Positions 33,256 through 42,187 of a stretch of 64,000 nt of DNA are shown here, piece after piece; the stretch's first letter is position 1, and the number at the start of each line of letters is the position of its first letter. Source of the DNA: CAADGU01 sp964581605 (GTDB lineage: Bacteria; Chloroflexota; Anaerolineae; Promineifilales; Promineifilaceae); assembly GCA_964581605.1 (NCBI GenBank), contig CAZOPF010000020.1:1-64000 (forward strand), given 5' to 3'. The notes beneath the pieces were generated by a model, which was not told the DNA's origin, searched no databases, and saw only the letters and a list, made by a program, of their open reading frames with translations. A program made the translations under genes and the position numbers.

Positions 33256-34176
33256 ATGGAAGTCGCCATTATGGTGGAAGGGCAAAATGGGTTGAATTGG
33301 GTGCGGTGGCAGCGGCTGGCCACGGCCGTAGAAGAGCTCGGCTTTGTGGGGCTATACCGCTCCGATCATTACACCAATGCCAACCCACCTGACCTGGATT
33401 CGTTGGAATTATGGGTATCGCTGACCTGGCTGGCCAGCCACACCCGGCGTATTGAGTTTGGCCCCCTGGTGACGCCTGTCTCCTTCCGCCAGCCCACCAT
33501 GACGGCCCGGATGGCAACGGCCGTAGATGATTTGAGCAACGGCCGTCTCACCCTCGGCGTGGGCGCAGGCTGGCAAGAACGGGAGCACCACAATTACGAC
33601 TGGCAACTGCTGGATGTGGCCGAACGCTTCCGCCGTTTTGAAGAAGGGGTACAAATCATCAGCCACTTGCTCCAAAAAGATGAACCGTTGGATTATGCGG
33701 GTAGCTACTATCAATTACATGAGGCTGTCTTGCTGCCTCGCCCGCAGCGACCCGGCGGCCCCCCCATCCTCATCGGCGGCAACGGCCCGCAGCGCACGCT
33801 GCCGATGGCAGCGCGTTATGCCAGTGAATGGAATGCCGTCTACATCCCCCCGGCCACTTTTGCCGAACGCAGCCGGATGTTAGATGAACTATTGGTCGCT
33901 CACGGCCGTACTTCCCCATCCATACGCCGTTCCCTGATGACCGGCTGCTGGTTTGGCAAAGATGACACGGCCGTGCAAGCCAAACTCGCCCCCCGCAACC
34001 TCACTCTGGAAGAGGCGCAGCAACGGGGCATCGTCGCCGGAACAGGCGCACAAATTGTGGCTCAATTGGGAGAATTTGCCGCCGCCGGTGTGCAGCGCGT
34101 CATGTTGCAATGGCTCGACCTGGATGATTTGGAAGGGCTAGAGGGGTTGGCTACGGCCGTGCTGCCGCAATTGTAG
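33256..34176 (+). CDS. LLM-class F420-dependent oxidoreductase
   Basis: A 306-aa luciferase-like TIM-barrel protein of the F420-dependent group: EELGFVGLYRSDHY, FGPLVTPVSFRQPTMTARMA, TLGVGAGWQEREH with the F420-phosphate loop, and PPILIGGNGPQRTL. It would use F420H2 made by the cofE/npdG neighbours on the other strand; the substrate is unknown. It has no strong ribosome site and is followed by an inverted repeat. Confidence 0.88.
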   Translation: MEVAIMVEGQNGLNWVRWQRLATAVEELGFVGLYRSDHYTNANPPDLDSLELWVSLTWLASHTRRIEFGPLVTPVSFRQPTMTARMATAVDDLSNGRLTLGVGAGWQEREHHNYDWQLLDVAERFRRFEEGVQIISHLLQKDEPLDYAGSYYQLHEAVLLPRPQRPGGPPILIGGNGPQRTLPMAARYASEWNAVYIPPATFAERSRMLDELLVAHGRTSPSIRRSLMTGCWFGKDDTAVQAKLAPRNLTLEEAQQRGIVAGTGAQIVAQLGEFAAAGVQRVMLQWLDLDDLEGLEGLATAVLPQL

Positions 34177-34259
34177 TGAGCAGTGAGCAGTCAGCAGTAA
34201 ACAGTAAGCAGTAAGCAGTTTAAAAACTGCTTACTGTTCACTATTCACTGCTCACTTTC
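34176..34259. repeat. AGCAGTAA-word inverted repeat
   Basis: AGTGAGCAGTGAGCAGTCAG and CAGTAAACAGTAAGCAGT run into ACTGCTTACTGTTCACTATT, making a long near-perfect hairpin around TTTAAAAA. It lies at the convergent ends of the LLM gene and the helical-protein gene and overlaps the latter's last codons. Confidence 0.65.
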
Positions 34260-34691
34260 TTTCTCAGGCGGCGTAAACTTCGTCGCCAGGTTGCCCAATT
34301 CCTCACTCAGCCATTGCAGGCTCTTGGCAAAACCAACCCGCGCTTTTTGCCCGGCTTCACTGGCTTGCACCTTTTCCGCTGCTTGCGAGGCTTCCGCACG
34401 GATTTTGGCAGTTGCCTCACTGGAACGCACTTCTTGAATTGCCTTGTCAATCTCATCGGCAAAGGAACGCATCCCTTCGCGCACTTCTTTTTCAATGCGT
34501 TGGCGCTCTTCACTGTTCCAGGCTGTTTGTAACGTTTCGGCAAACTGCCGCCCCAGGCCGCGCAGCTCGGCCGTCACATCCACCGGCTTACCAGATGTAT
34601 CCGCCTTCACCGCTTCCTCTTCTACCGGCACTTCAACCTTCAACCGTTCGGCTGCTTTCAACTGATCCACATTGGACGTTTCCTCGCTCAT
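34245..34691 (-). CDS. Hypothetical helical/coiled-coil protein
   Basis: A 148-aa charged, mostly helical protein (LRGLGRQFAETLQTAWNSEE, EVREGMRSFADEIDKAIQEV, AEASQAAEKVQASEAGQKAR). No signal peptide, Cys or known motif. Proteins of this look are common in Chloroflexota and Actinobacteria but have no assigned role. ATG 34691 has AAGGAG upstream. The gene's stop overlaps the AGCAGTAA repeat. Confidence 0.7.
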   Translation of the reverse strand: MSEETSNVDQLKAAERLKVEVPVEEEAVKADTSGKPVDVTAELRGLGRQFAETLQTAWNSEERQRIEKEVREGMRSFADEIDKAIQEVRSSEATAKIRAEASQAAEKVQASEAGQKARVGFAKSLQWLSEELGNLATKFTPPEKESEQ

Positions 34692-34730
34692 GATTTTACT
34701 CCTTATGTAAATGTAAATGAAACTTTTGTT

Positions 34731-34790
34731 GGGAGACTAGAAATTGGAAAGTTGGAGACCGGATTATCTCTCCTCTCCAATTTCCTTATT
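34731..34790. repeat. GAGATT-word inverted repeat
   Basis: GGGAGACTAGAAATTGGAAA is answered by CTCTCCTCTCCAATTTCC, an imperfect hairpin upstream of the helical-protein gene and after the P450 gene. Confidence 0.45.
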
Positions 34791-34831
34791 TTACGCCACT
34801 CTGTACGCAAGCCGTACAGGGCAGTTGCGGT

Positions 34832-36040
34832 CTAATCCCAGGCAACGGGCAGACTTTTCAAACCACGCACAATGGTACTCAGCCGATACTCCATCCCTTC
34901 CACAGGTATGGTTAATCGCAGATTCGGTATCCGTTGCAGCAACGTACCAATGGCAATTTCCCCCTCCATCCGGGCCAGGGGTGCGCCCAGGCAATAATGG
35001 ATACCATAACCAAAGCCAATATGTTTGTTATCGTTCCGGGTAATATCCAGCACATCGGGGTGTTCAAACTGGCGTGGGTCTCGTTCGGCCCCGGCCAGCA
35101 CCACAATGACCGGCGTCCCCTGGTGAATCAGTTGGCCGCCGATTTCCACATCGGCCGCAGCAAAGCGTGTGGTTGCTCGTTCCACAGGGCCGTCATAACG
35201 CAAAAATTCTTCAATGGCTTGCGGCAGCAATGCCATATCGTTTTGCAGCAATGCTAATTGATCGGGATGTTGCAGCAGCGCCAGCACCCCATTGGCAATC
35301 AGGTTAACGGTGGTTTCGTGCCCGGCCACCAGCAGCAACACCATCATGCTGTACAGTTCTGCCTCACTCAGACGGTCGCCCGCCTCTTCCGCCAGGATGA
35401 GCGCAGATAGCAGATCATCACGCGGTTCGGCGCGGCGGGCAGCAATCATCTGCCCCAAATAAGCGACAAATTCCATCATCAACTGCATGAACGTGTCCGG
35501 GTCAGTGCCAATTTCAATGAAGGCATTTGACCATAGGCGGAACTTGTCGCGGTCGGCCGTTGGCACCCCCAATAGTTCACAAATGACGATGATGGGCAGC
35601 GGAAAAGCGTAGTCGTCAATCAAATCCATTTGCCCGCGCTGTTGCACAGCATCCAGCAACTCATCGGCAATTTGTTGGACACGCGGGCGCAGGGCCTGGA
35701 TACGGCCGTGTGTAAATCCCTTACTCACCAGTGCCCGCAGCCGGGTATGGTCTGGCGGGTCCAGGTTGAGCATGTGGTTGTTGATCAGATCAAATTCGGG
35801 CGGTGTAGACGGCGATTGCGCCAGTTGTTCCGGCGTGGCCGCCTGGCGGGCATCTTTGACAAACCGCTTGTGGTCGGCCAGGATCAGCCGGGCTTCTTCG
35901 TAGCCGGTGACAAACCAGATAGGTACTTGCAACCCCTGGTGCAGCCGGATGGGATGTTCGCTGCGCAAGCGGCCGTAGATGTCATACGCATGTTTTTTGA
36001 AGTCGGCGCTATACAGGTCGTACTTTTGCAGGTCAGTCAC
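34832..36040 (-). CDS. Cytochrome P450
   Basis: A 402-aa soluble bacterial P450. The I-helix motif is VAGHETTVNLI, the K-helix ExxR is in EEFLRYDGPVERAT, and the heme loop FGYGIHYCLGAPLAR gives Cys350. No fused reductase is present; the electron donor and substrate are unknown. It starts with GTG 36040, with GGAG about 8 nt before it. A strong terminator lies between it and the peroxidase fusion. Confidence 0.95.
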   Translation of the reverse strand: MTDLQKYDLYSADFKKHAYDIYGRLRSEHPIRLHQGLQVPIWFVTGYEEARLILADHKRFVKDARQAATPEQLAQSPSTPPEFDLINNHMLNLDPPDHTRLRALVSKGFTHGRIQALRPRVQQIADELLDAVQQRGQMDLIDDYAFPLPIIVICELLGVPTADRDKFRLWSNAFIEIGTDPDTFMQLMMEFVAYLGQMIAARRAEPRDDLLSALILAEEAGDRLSEAELYSMMVLLLVAGHETTVNLIANGVLALLQHPDQLALLQNDMALLPQAIEEFLRYDGPVERATTRFAAADVEIGGQLIHQGTPVIVVLAGAERDPRQFEHPDVLDITRNDNKHIGFGYGIHYCLGAPLARMEGEIAIGTLLQRIPNLRLTIPVEGMEYRLSTIVRGLKSLPVAWD

Positions 36041-36056
36041 ACATTATCTCCGAAAC

Positions 36057-36096
36057 CAAAAGCCCTACGACTTCCTGGAAGTCGTAGGGCTTTTGG
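36057..36096. terminator. Bidirectional intrinsic terminator
   Basis: AAAAGCCCTACGACTTCC pairs perfectly with GGAAGTCGTAGGGCTTTT around a two-base loop. On the minus strand it ends the peroxidase-fusion transcript right after its stop codon. Confidence 0.93.
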
Positions 36097-38328
36097 TTAA
36101 CCCATTTGCTCAATGGCAAAGTTGAGAATGTTGTAGTAGGAACGGTACAACCAAGCCGGCCAACTGCTCTTGGGCAAGATGGGGGGGAAGGTAGTGACGC
36201 TGCTGTCTTCATCAAAACGATTGCCAACCCCCGTGCCATCCCAGATGATGTCCGCACCGGGAATACCCAAATCCTTTGTCGCCGGGTCGGGGTCGTAGCC
36301 ATTGTTTTCGTAGGTGTTACCGTGAATCCAATTGTTCTCCGGCGTGGGGCCAATATCCAGTTCGGTGGTGTCAAATGCGCCAGAGCGGGTGGAACTGAAA
36401 ACGGCAATGCCCACTGTTTTGTTGTCCGTAATGGTGTTGTTGGTGACTTCGGCATTATCTGTTGCCAGCAGCAGGATGCCGGTGCCAGAGGGGGCAACGC
36501 GGGCAAAACCTTCGGGGGCGAAGTTTTCGTGGTTGTTGGCTTCCACGATATTGTCATGGATGTAGGTGTCGGCGGAGATTTTGGAGGTTAGCTGTGGCAG
36601 CAGGACGATGAGAATGCCCAGGGTGTTGTCGTAGACGTGATTGTTGTAAACCTCGCCGTTGAGTGTATTTTCCAGTTCAATGCCGAGAACGTTGCCGTAG
36701 ACAATGCTGTCGCGGACGATGACGTTTTCGCACTGCCCGGCATAAATACCGGCGTCATCTGTGCCTGTCACTTCCACCCGCTCAATTAAGACATCGGTGC
36801 TTTGCACGGGGTAGACACCATAGGTGCCGGTATCTTCAGCGAAGATGTCGTGGAAATGGATGTTGGTGGAACCTTCGACGATGACGCCGTTGTCGGTGTA
36901 GTTGCGCACGTGCAGGTTGCCAATGGTGAAGTTGTTGCTGGAGGCGATAACGCCCTCGGAAAGCTCACCTTCGCCGTCCAGGATGGGGAATTCGCCATTT
37001 TCGTTGGGGATGCCGCGCAAGGTGAAGTCGCTGATGTCAATGACGACGCGCTCGTTGTACACGCCGTAGGGGATTTCCACCGTATCACCGGGCAGGGCGT
37101 GGTCTACGGCCGTCTGAATACTCTCTCCCGGTTGTACGGTGATGGTCTGGGGGTCGTGAACGGCCGTTTGCCCACTATGCCCCACATTAGCAGCGGCGGT
37201 TATATCCCGCGCCGGATTATCCAATCGTTCCACCACAGGCAGGCCGGAGGGCACGGCCGTTGGTATCTCTGGCAGTTGGCTCTCATCCGTCAAGGCCATC
37301 AGGAAGGCCAGCAAATCCGCCTTCTCCTGGTCACTCATCTCAAACCCTTGCACAAAGACATCTATGTTTTCCTGCCCATGCGCCCGGCCGCCGCCTGCGG
37401 CATAAAAGTCCAGCACTTCCTCCAGCGTGGCCATCGAGCCATTGTGCATGTAGGGGGCGGTGAGGGCGATATTGCGCAGCGTGGGCACTTTGAATGCGCC
37501 CTCGTCGCCATCATCGGCAATGGCGGCGCGGCCAGGATCGTCACTTTCCACGCCGATCACACGGAAGGTGTCGCTGGCGAAGGTGGGCGCGCTGTGACAT
37601 TCAAAGCAGCGCGTGGCCCCAGAGCGGAAGAGCGCCAGCCCGCGCCGCTGCGAAGGGGTGAGGGCATTAAAGTCGCCGGCAGCGTATTGATCAAACGGGC
37701 TATTGTTCGTAATCAGGCTGCGCTGGAAGGCGGCCAGAGCACGTTCCACATTTTCAAAGGTGAGACCATCTTCGAAGGCGGCGGCGAACAGTTCCTGATA
37801 TTCGGGGATAGCTTGCAGTTCGGCGACCAGGGCGGCCGTGTCCGTCACGCCCATTTCGTCGGGATGGGTGAGAGGCATGGCGGCCTGCGCTTCCAGAGAT
37901 TGCAGACGGCCGTCCCAGAACAAATTCCTGGCAAAGGCCACATTCCACAAGGTGGGGGCGTTGCGGGACAGTTCTGTTTCGTGGGCGCCCATGGCCGTGG
38001 CACGGCCGTCGCTAAAACCCAGGTCGGGATGATGGCAGGATGCGCAGGCAAAATCATCGTTTTCCGAAAGAATCGGGTCAAAGAACAGCAGTCGTCCTAA
38101 GGCCACCTTTTCGGCCGTTGTGGGGTTATCGGCCGGTTCGCTGGAGGCCGGGAATTCACGCTGCAAGCCGCTGTAGGAGGGTACCACACTGCTGGCCCCC
38201 GCCCCATGATTGGCACGCACATCTTCATCTTGATCAATTGCTTTAGCCGACGCGGCCACCAACACAACCACGATCACTACCAACAACACACCAAGGATAA
38301 TAGCCAGCCATTTCAGTATTTTGGACAT
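36097..38328 (-). CDS. Di-heme cytochrome-c peroxidase fused to a right-handed beta-helix
   Basis: A 743-aa exported or membrane-anchored protein: signal/anchor helix at 6-26, then a MauG/CcpA-like di-heme peroxidase domain with heme sites CASCH (95-99) and CFECH (241-245). LGRLLFFDP, FWDGRLQSLE and PYMHNGSMATLEEVL are typical of this family. After a linker near 385-410, residues about 410-680 form a parallel beta-helix with many short Asn-rich repeats (NNFTIGNLHVRNYTDNG, NVIVRDSIVYGNVLG). The helix part resembles carbohydrate-binding or lyase-like folds. ATG 38328 follows AGGAG. The gene next upstream encodes a lipoprotein cytochrome c, a likely redox partner. Confidence 0.88.
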   Translation of the reverse strand: MSKILKWLAIILGVLLVVIVVVLVAASAKAIDQDEDVRANHGAGASSVVPSYSGLQREFPASSEPADNPTTAEKVALGRLLFFDPILSENDDFACASCHHPDLGFSDGRATAMGAHETELSRNAPTLWNVAFARNLFWDGRLQSLEAQAAMPLTHPDEMGVTDTAALVAELQAIPEYQELFAAAFEDGLTFENVERALAAFQRSLITNNSPFDQYAAGDFNALTPSQRRGLALFRSGATRCFECHSAPTFASDTFRVIGVESDDPGRAAIADDGDEGAFKVPTLRNIALTAPYMHNGSMATLEEVLDFYAAGGGRAHGQENIDVFVQGFEMSDQEKADLLAFLMALTDESQLPEIPTAVPSGLPVVERLDNPARDITAAANVGHSGQTAVHDPQTITVQPGESIQTAVDHALPGDTVEIPYGVYNERVVIDISDFTLRGIPNENGEFPILDGEGELSEGVIASSNNFTIGNLHVRNYTDNGVIVEGSTNIHFHDIFAEDTGTYGVYPVQSTDVLIERVEVTGTDDAGIYAGQCENVIVRDSIVYGNVLGIELENTLNGEVYNNHVYDNTLGILIVLLPQLTSKISADTYIHDNIVEANNHENFAPEGFARVAPSGTGILLLATDNAEVTNNTITDNKTVGIAVFSSTRSGAFDTTELDIGPTPENNWIHGNTYENNGYDPDPATKDLGIPGADIIWDGTGVGNRFDEDSSVTTFPPILPKSSWPAWLYRSYYNILNFAIEQMG

Positions 38329-38415
38329 AGTGGGTCTCCTCCTAACAAAATTATGAATTAGGAAGGATGAATTATGAAGTTCATCCCTCATCAACTAATA
38401 GGACGCCTTTTAGTA

Positions 38416-38448
38416 ATCTGGTAATTACGCAATTACCCAATTGCTCAA
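38416..38448. repeat. TAATTG-word palindrome
   Basis: TGGTAATTACGCAATTACCCA and neighbouring CAATTG words lie between the cytochrome c gene and the peroxidase fusion. It would lie in the message if the two genes are co-transcribed. Confidence 0.4.
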
Positions 38449-38457
38449 TGACGCTCT

Positions 38458-38847
38458 TCACTCCAGCGTCATTAGATAGGCCACCACGGCATCCAGGTCT
38501 TCGCCGGTAAGCTGCTTGCCAAAGGTGGCGGGCATGAGGTTGTCGTAGCCGTCTACCAGGAAGTCACCGGGTTGGAGGATGGCGGTGTAAAGGTAGGTAC
38601 GGCCGTCCTGCCCCGGTTTGCGTGTTTCGGCACGGGTAGCAATACCGGCTAAAGACGGGCCAACAATCACTGTATCGGGAATGGTGCTGTGGCAAGAGCC
38701 GCAATTCTGGCTGAAAACAGTTTTGCCCCGTGCGGCTTCGGGACCGAGGGTGGTGGTGGGTGGTGGTGCAGGGGCAGCATCGGCATTCCCGCCACAAGCA
38801 GTTATGAACGATACACAAAATAACAAGATAGGGATCCAATAACGCAT
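38458..38847 (-). CDS. Lipoprotein cytochrome c
   Basis: A 129-aa lipoprotein with lipobox FITAC at Cys18 and one heme site CGSCH at 49-53; a probable axial Met is in NLMPATFG. It carries a class-I-like fold with TGEDLDAVVAYLMTLE at the end. It would carry electrons on the outside of the membrane, perhaps to the di-heme peroxidase fusion 130 bp downstream. ATG 38847 has AGGAG 11 nt upstream. Confidence 0.93.
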   Translation of the reverse strand: MRYWIPILLFCVSFITACGGNADAAPAPPPTTTLGPEAARGKTVFSQNCGSCHSTIPDTVIVGPSLAGIATRAETRKPGQDGRTYLYTAILQPGDFLVDGYDNLMPATFGKQLTGEDLDAVVAYLMTLE

Positions 38848-38869
38848 TTTGAGTGAGGCTCCTTTGTGG

Positions 38870-38944
38870 CGGTGAGCGGTAAACGGTAATCGGTGGGGGC
38901 AAATCGTTCACCGATTGCCGGGTACTGATAACCGATTACTGATT
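38870..38944. repeat. AGCGGTAA/CCGATTACT-word inverted repeat
   Basis: GCGGTGAGCGGTAAACGGTA and AATCGGTG are answered by CACCGATTGCCG and TAACCGATTACTGATTA. The hairpin lies upstream of the cytochrome c gene and belongs with the AGCAGTAA family. Confidence 0.5.
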
Positions 38945-38952
38945 AGCGGCAA

Positions 38953-39189
38953 CTACGGCCCATATTTATCCAAAACCGGGGCATAAAAGGCTTTACTCCC
39001 ATTCAGGCAAGAGCAACCTTCAGGGGGGATTTCCGGCACGGCGTCAAACTCATAGGCGCCTTCGATGGCGCGGCAGGCAGGGCAGGCGTCTGGCGGCACC
39101 AAAATGCGCACTTTGGTGGCCAGGCCGTTTTTGATTTTTTCCAGAGCGGCTTTGCTTTCGGCGCGCCGTTTGGTTTCGTAATCTTCCAC
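38953..39189 (-). CDS. Small Cys-rich hypothetical protein
   Basis: A 78-aa protein. GTG 39189 was chosen because AAGGAG lies 5 nt before it; the frame is open to a TTG at 39255. After a charged helix the core reads VRILVPPDACPACRAIEGAY, then VPEIPPEGCSCLNG. The CPAC and CSC pairs suggest a zinc ribbon-like site. No known family is recognised. Confidence 0.6.
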   Translation of the reverse strand: MEDYETKRRAESKAALEKIKNGLATKVRILVPPDACPACRAIEGAYEFDAVPEIPPEGCSCLNGSKAFYAPVLDKYGP

Positions 39190-39327
39190 AGGCTTCTCCT
39201 TCAAGGGTGTGACGATATGGGTGGGGATTTTACGGGGTACGGCCGTAGTCGGCAAGGCAATGGATGACAGGGTGATGCGTGAGCAGTTGTCATTCAGGGT
39301 TGATGATGAAGCCGGAATTAGTCACGG

Positions 39328-42072
39328 TCAGGGGGATGATGACCAGCCGCTCACGGCCGTCACCCGCATCACCGGTTCAGTCACCAGTTGGGTAAAAAGG
39401 CGGGAATTGGCAATGTACGGATACTGTGCAGCCATTGACAACCAGGTAACAGCCTGCGCCACCTCTCCTTGGGCGGCCTGGAAAAGGGCACGCACGGCCG
39501 TTGCCGAAATGCGTGTGCGGAAATTACCTGTCTGCATGGCAAGGTGCCACGCTTCCGCCAGGTGTTGCGCCGCCTCTGTGTGCTGACCATACAAGAACTC
39601 TGCCAGACTGAGATGTACCAAAGTGTAGCTATAAAAAGCGAAAATACCCTGCCGGCGCAGATGGGTGACGCTTTCGGTCAATAAAGCGATGGCGGCGGAT
39701 AGACGGCCGTCCCCCAACGCCGCCAACCCCAACGTATCCAGGCAAATGCTGGTCATGAAGGGGTGATCAATTTCCCGCAAAACAGTCAGCGCCGGTTCCG
39801 AATACGTCCGGGCCAGAGCATACTCACCAGCATGAACAGCCACGTACCCCAATTCATCGCTGCTGATGGCCCAACCGGAACGGTAGCCCAGGTCGGCGCT
39901 GATGGCCTGCGCTTCTAGCAGGGGTTTGCGGGCTTCGATAAATTTCCCGGCTACCGCCAGAGTATCCCCCAATGTCACCAGCGCATCCACCAGGTCCTTA
40001 CGGGCATTCATGGTGCGGAAAATCAACAGCGTTTCGTGCAGCCACTGCTCCGCTTCGGCCAGCCGCCCCTGTTCTTTGGCCACAAAAGCAAGCAGATTGA
40101 GACTATCAGCCATGCCATATTGATTGCCCAGCGAACGCTTTAGCGTCAGGCTTTCCTGTAAGAGCCTTTCCGTTTCCGCATATTCGCCGGCAAAAACGAA
40201 CAGGTTGGCCAGGCTCGTCAGGGTTTCGGCCGTACCCCAGACATCCCCCAACTCCCGATAAAGCGCCAGGCTCTCCTGCACCCAGGCTTGCGCCGCTTCT
40301 AGCTGGCTATGGCGTGTATAAATACCTAACCGCCACAAGGCAAAGGCTCTTTCTGAGCAAGTGTCTGTTGGTGACAGCCCAGCTAACAAAGCCAGGCTTT
40401 GCTGGAGCAACCGGGTGGCCGCCCCTGTGTTCACCAGCACTTGTTGAAAAACGCCGTGCCAGGCCAGGAGGCGGGCGGTCGTTTTAGCGGTGTGGGGGAG
40501 GTTGTTCAGCGCAGCAACGGCCGTGCCAAAAGCTGCGTCTCCCTCGGTAAAACGGCCGTGCCGCTCATAAAACAGCCCCAATCCGTCCGCCGCCTGGAGT
40601 AGCTGCGCCAGATGCCGTCGCCGCACCGCCCATTGCCAGGCGGCATACAGGTTATCGCTTTCCATCTCCATCTCTGCCAAAGCCTCTAGCTGGTGTGGTC
40701 CTTTCAAATCATCGCCCCATTTTTCCAGCGCAGCGCAGAAATAGAAACAATGTTGGTCACCTACGGCCGTTGCTACATCTGTGTTCAGCGCTAATTTTTC
40801 GGCCGCATATTGCCGCAGCAGTTCATGTAAATCGTACCGATCCGTCTCGCGCCGGTATTGCAATAGCGAACGGCGCACCAATCCGGCCAGCAGAGGCACA
40901 GAAGCCCCAGCCACGGCCTGCGCCGCCCCACGAGTAAACCCACCCCGAAAGAGGGATAACCGGGACAAAACCTGCTGCCCATCAGCACTTAATCGCTGCC
41001 AGGAAGCGTCGAAAACGGCGCGCATACTGCGGTGGCGTTCCGGCATGTCGGGCGCATCGCTGGTCAGAAAGTCCAGATTGGCTTCAATTTCGGCGGCAAT
41101 GGTTGCCAGCGAGAGTGTATCTACCCAGGCGGCTGCCAGTTCTAGCGCCAGCGGTATCCCGGCTACCAGATGGCAAATGTGGGCCAAAGCCAGCCAATCA
41201 TCGGCCGCCAGATTGAAATCTGGCCGGTAGCGCACGGCCGTTTGCACAAATAACTGCACCGCCTGGTAATGGGCTACCCCGGCCGATTTACCTGGCGAAG
41301 GAAATGCCAGCCCCGCCAACGGCATCACCTGTTCAACCTGCAAATACAATCGCTCTCGAGAGGTGACTAACACCTGCACCCCCGCCGCCTGGGACAAAAT
41401 GTCCGCTACTAATTCATCCCCCCCTTCACGCAAATGCTCAAAATTGTCCAGCAACAGCAGCAGGCGCTTGTCGCGTAAAAAGTCAAGCAGTTGTCCCTGA
41501 GGCGATCTCCGGTCATTGCCGGCCAGGGGGCAGCGAAGAACGGCGGCCAGCGCAGGGATGATCTGATGTACGGCCGTCAAGCCCGTCAATTCCACAAAGT
41601 AGACCGGTTGTGGATGTTCTGGCCGCGACGCCACTCTTTCGGCAACAGCCAGCGCCAGCCGTGTTTTGCCTATGCCGCCCGGCCCAACGATGGTGATCAG
41701 GCGGCTTCCCTGGCGAATGAGCTTTTCAACGGCCGTGGCCTCGGCCGTCCGCCCAATCAACGGAGTATGAAAAACGGGCAGTGGCAATTGTTCCGGCAGT
41801 ACATCAACGTTTGGTTTGTCGGCCAGGAGCAGAGCGTCTACCGGCCGCTCCCCCAGAGCGCAGGCAATAAAGGTTTCCTGCACTGGCGGCGGCAGGTGCA
41901 GGCAGAAAGCCAGACGTTGGGCCATACGGCGGGACGGTCGTCGTTCGTCGGCCTCAATTTTGCGCAGGGTGATGGGGGCGCAGCCCACACAGTGGGCCAG
42001 CGCCGCCTGCGTCAGATCCAACGCCAACCGCTGCCGCCGCAACCAGTAACCAAAAGAAAAAGTCACATCCAT
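39328..42072 (-). CDS. Xre-STAND-TPR regulator
   Basis: A 914-aa cytoplasmic signal-transducing ATPase. Residues 1-62 are an Xre HTH (LRRQRLALDLTQAALAHCVG, ITLRKIEADERRPS). A STAND/AfsR-like NTPase follows: TPLIGRTAEATAVEKLI, Walker A GPGGIGKT at 130-137, Walker B LLLLLDNFEHL near 208 and VQVLVTSRERL. Winged-helix and tetratricopeptide-type repeats fill residues about 430-910. Such proteins sense ligands through the repeats and control transcription. It is divergent from the barrel-like secreted protein gene at 42188, which may be a target. Confidence 0.9.
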   Translation of the reverse strand: MDVTFSFGYWLRRQRLALDLTQAALAHCVGCAPITLRKIEADERRPSRRMAQRLAFCLHLPPPVQETFIACALGERPVDALLLADKPNVDVLPEQLPLPVFHTPLIGRTAEATAVEKLIRQGSRLITIVGPGGIGKTRLALAVAERVASRPEHPQPVYFVELTGLTAVHQIIPALAAVLRCPLAGNDRRSPQGQLLDFLRDKRLLLLLDNFEHLREGGDELVADILSQAAGVQVLVTSRERLYLQVEQVMPLAGLAFPSPGKSAGVAHYQAVQLFVQTAVRYRPDFNLAADDWLALAHICHLVAGIPLALELAAAWVDTLSLATIAAEIEANLDFLTSDAPDMPERHRSMRAVFDASWQRLSADGQQVLSRLSLFRGGFTRGAAQAVAGASVPLLAGLVRRSLLQYRRETDRYDLHELLRQYAAEKLALNTDVATAVGDQHCFYFCAALEKWGDDLKGPHQLEALAEMEMESDNLYAAWQWAVRRRHLAQLLQAADGLGLFYERHGRFTEGDAAFGTAVAALNNLPHTAKTTARLLAWHGVFQQVLVNTGAATRLLQQSLALLAGLSPTDTCSERAFALWRLGIYTRHSQLEAAQAWVQESLALYRELGDVWGTAETLTSLANLFVFAGEYAETERLLQESLTLKRSLGNQYGMADSLNLLAFVAKEQGRLAEAEQWLHETLLIFRTMNARKDLVDALVTLGDTLAVAGKFIEARKPLLEAQAISADLGYRSGWAISSDELGYVAVHAGEYALARTYSEPALTVLREIDHPFMTSICLDTLGLAALGDGRLSAAIALLTESVTHLRRQGIFAFYSYTLVHLSLAEFLYGQHTEAAQHLAEAWHLAMQTGNFRTRISATAVRALFQAAQGEVAQAVTWLSMAAQYPYIANSRLFTQLVTEPVMRVTAVSGWSSSP

Positions 42073-42187
42073 GTATCACCATTGTATCCCAAAGCGATAC
42101 CCGCCAGAACGATGCTTTTTGTTAAATTGGTGTACTGAAATCGTTTGGTCTGGCGTACCCGGTTTACGCCATACACCGGAGGTAAAT

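Noticed and set aside
36802..38100. Long plus-strand frame of 432 codons opposite the peroxidase fusion
   Set aside because: The minus strand carries two heme motifs and a beta-helix; the plus frame is a GC-skew shadow.
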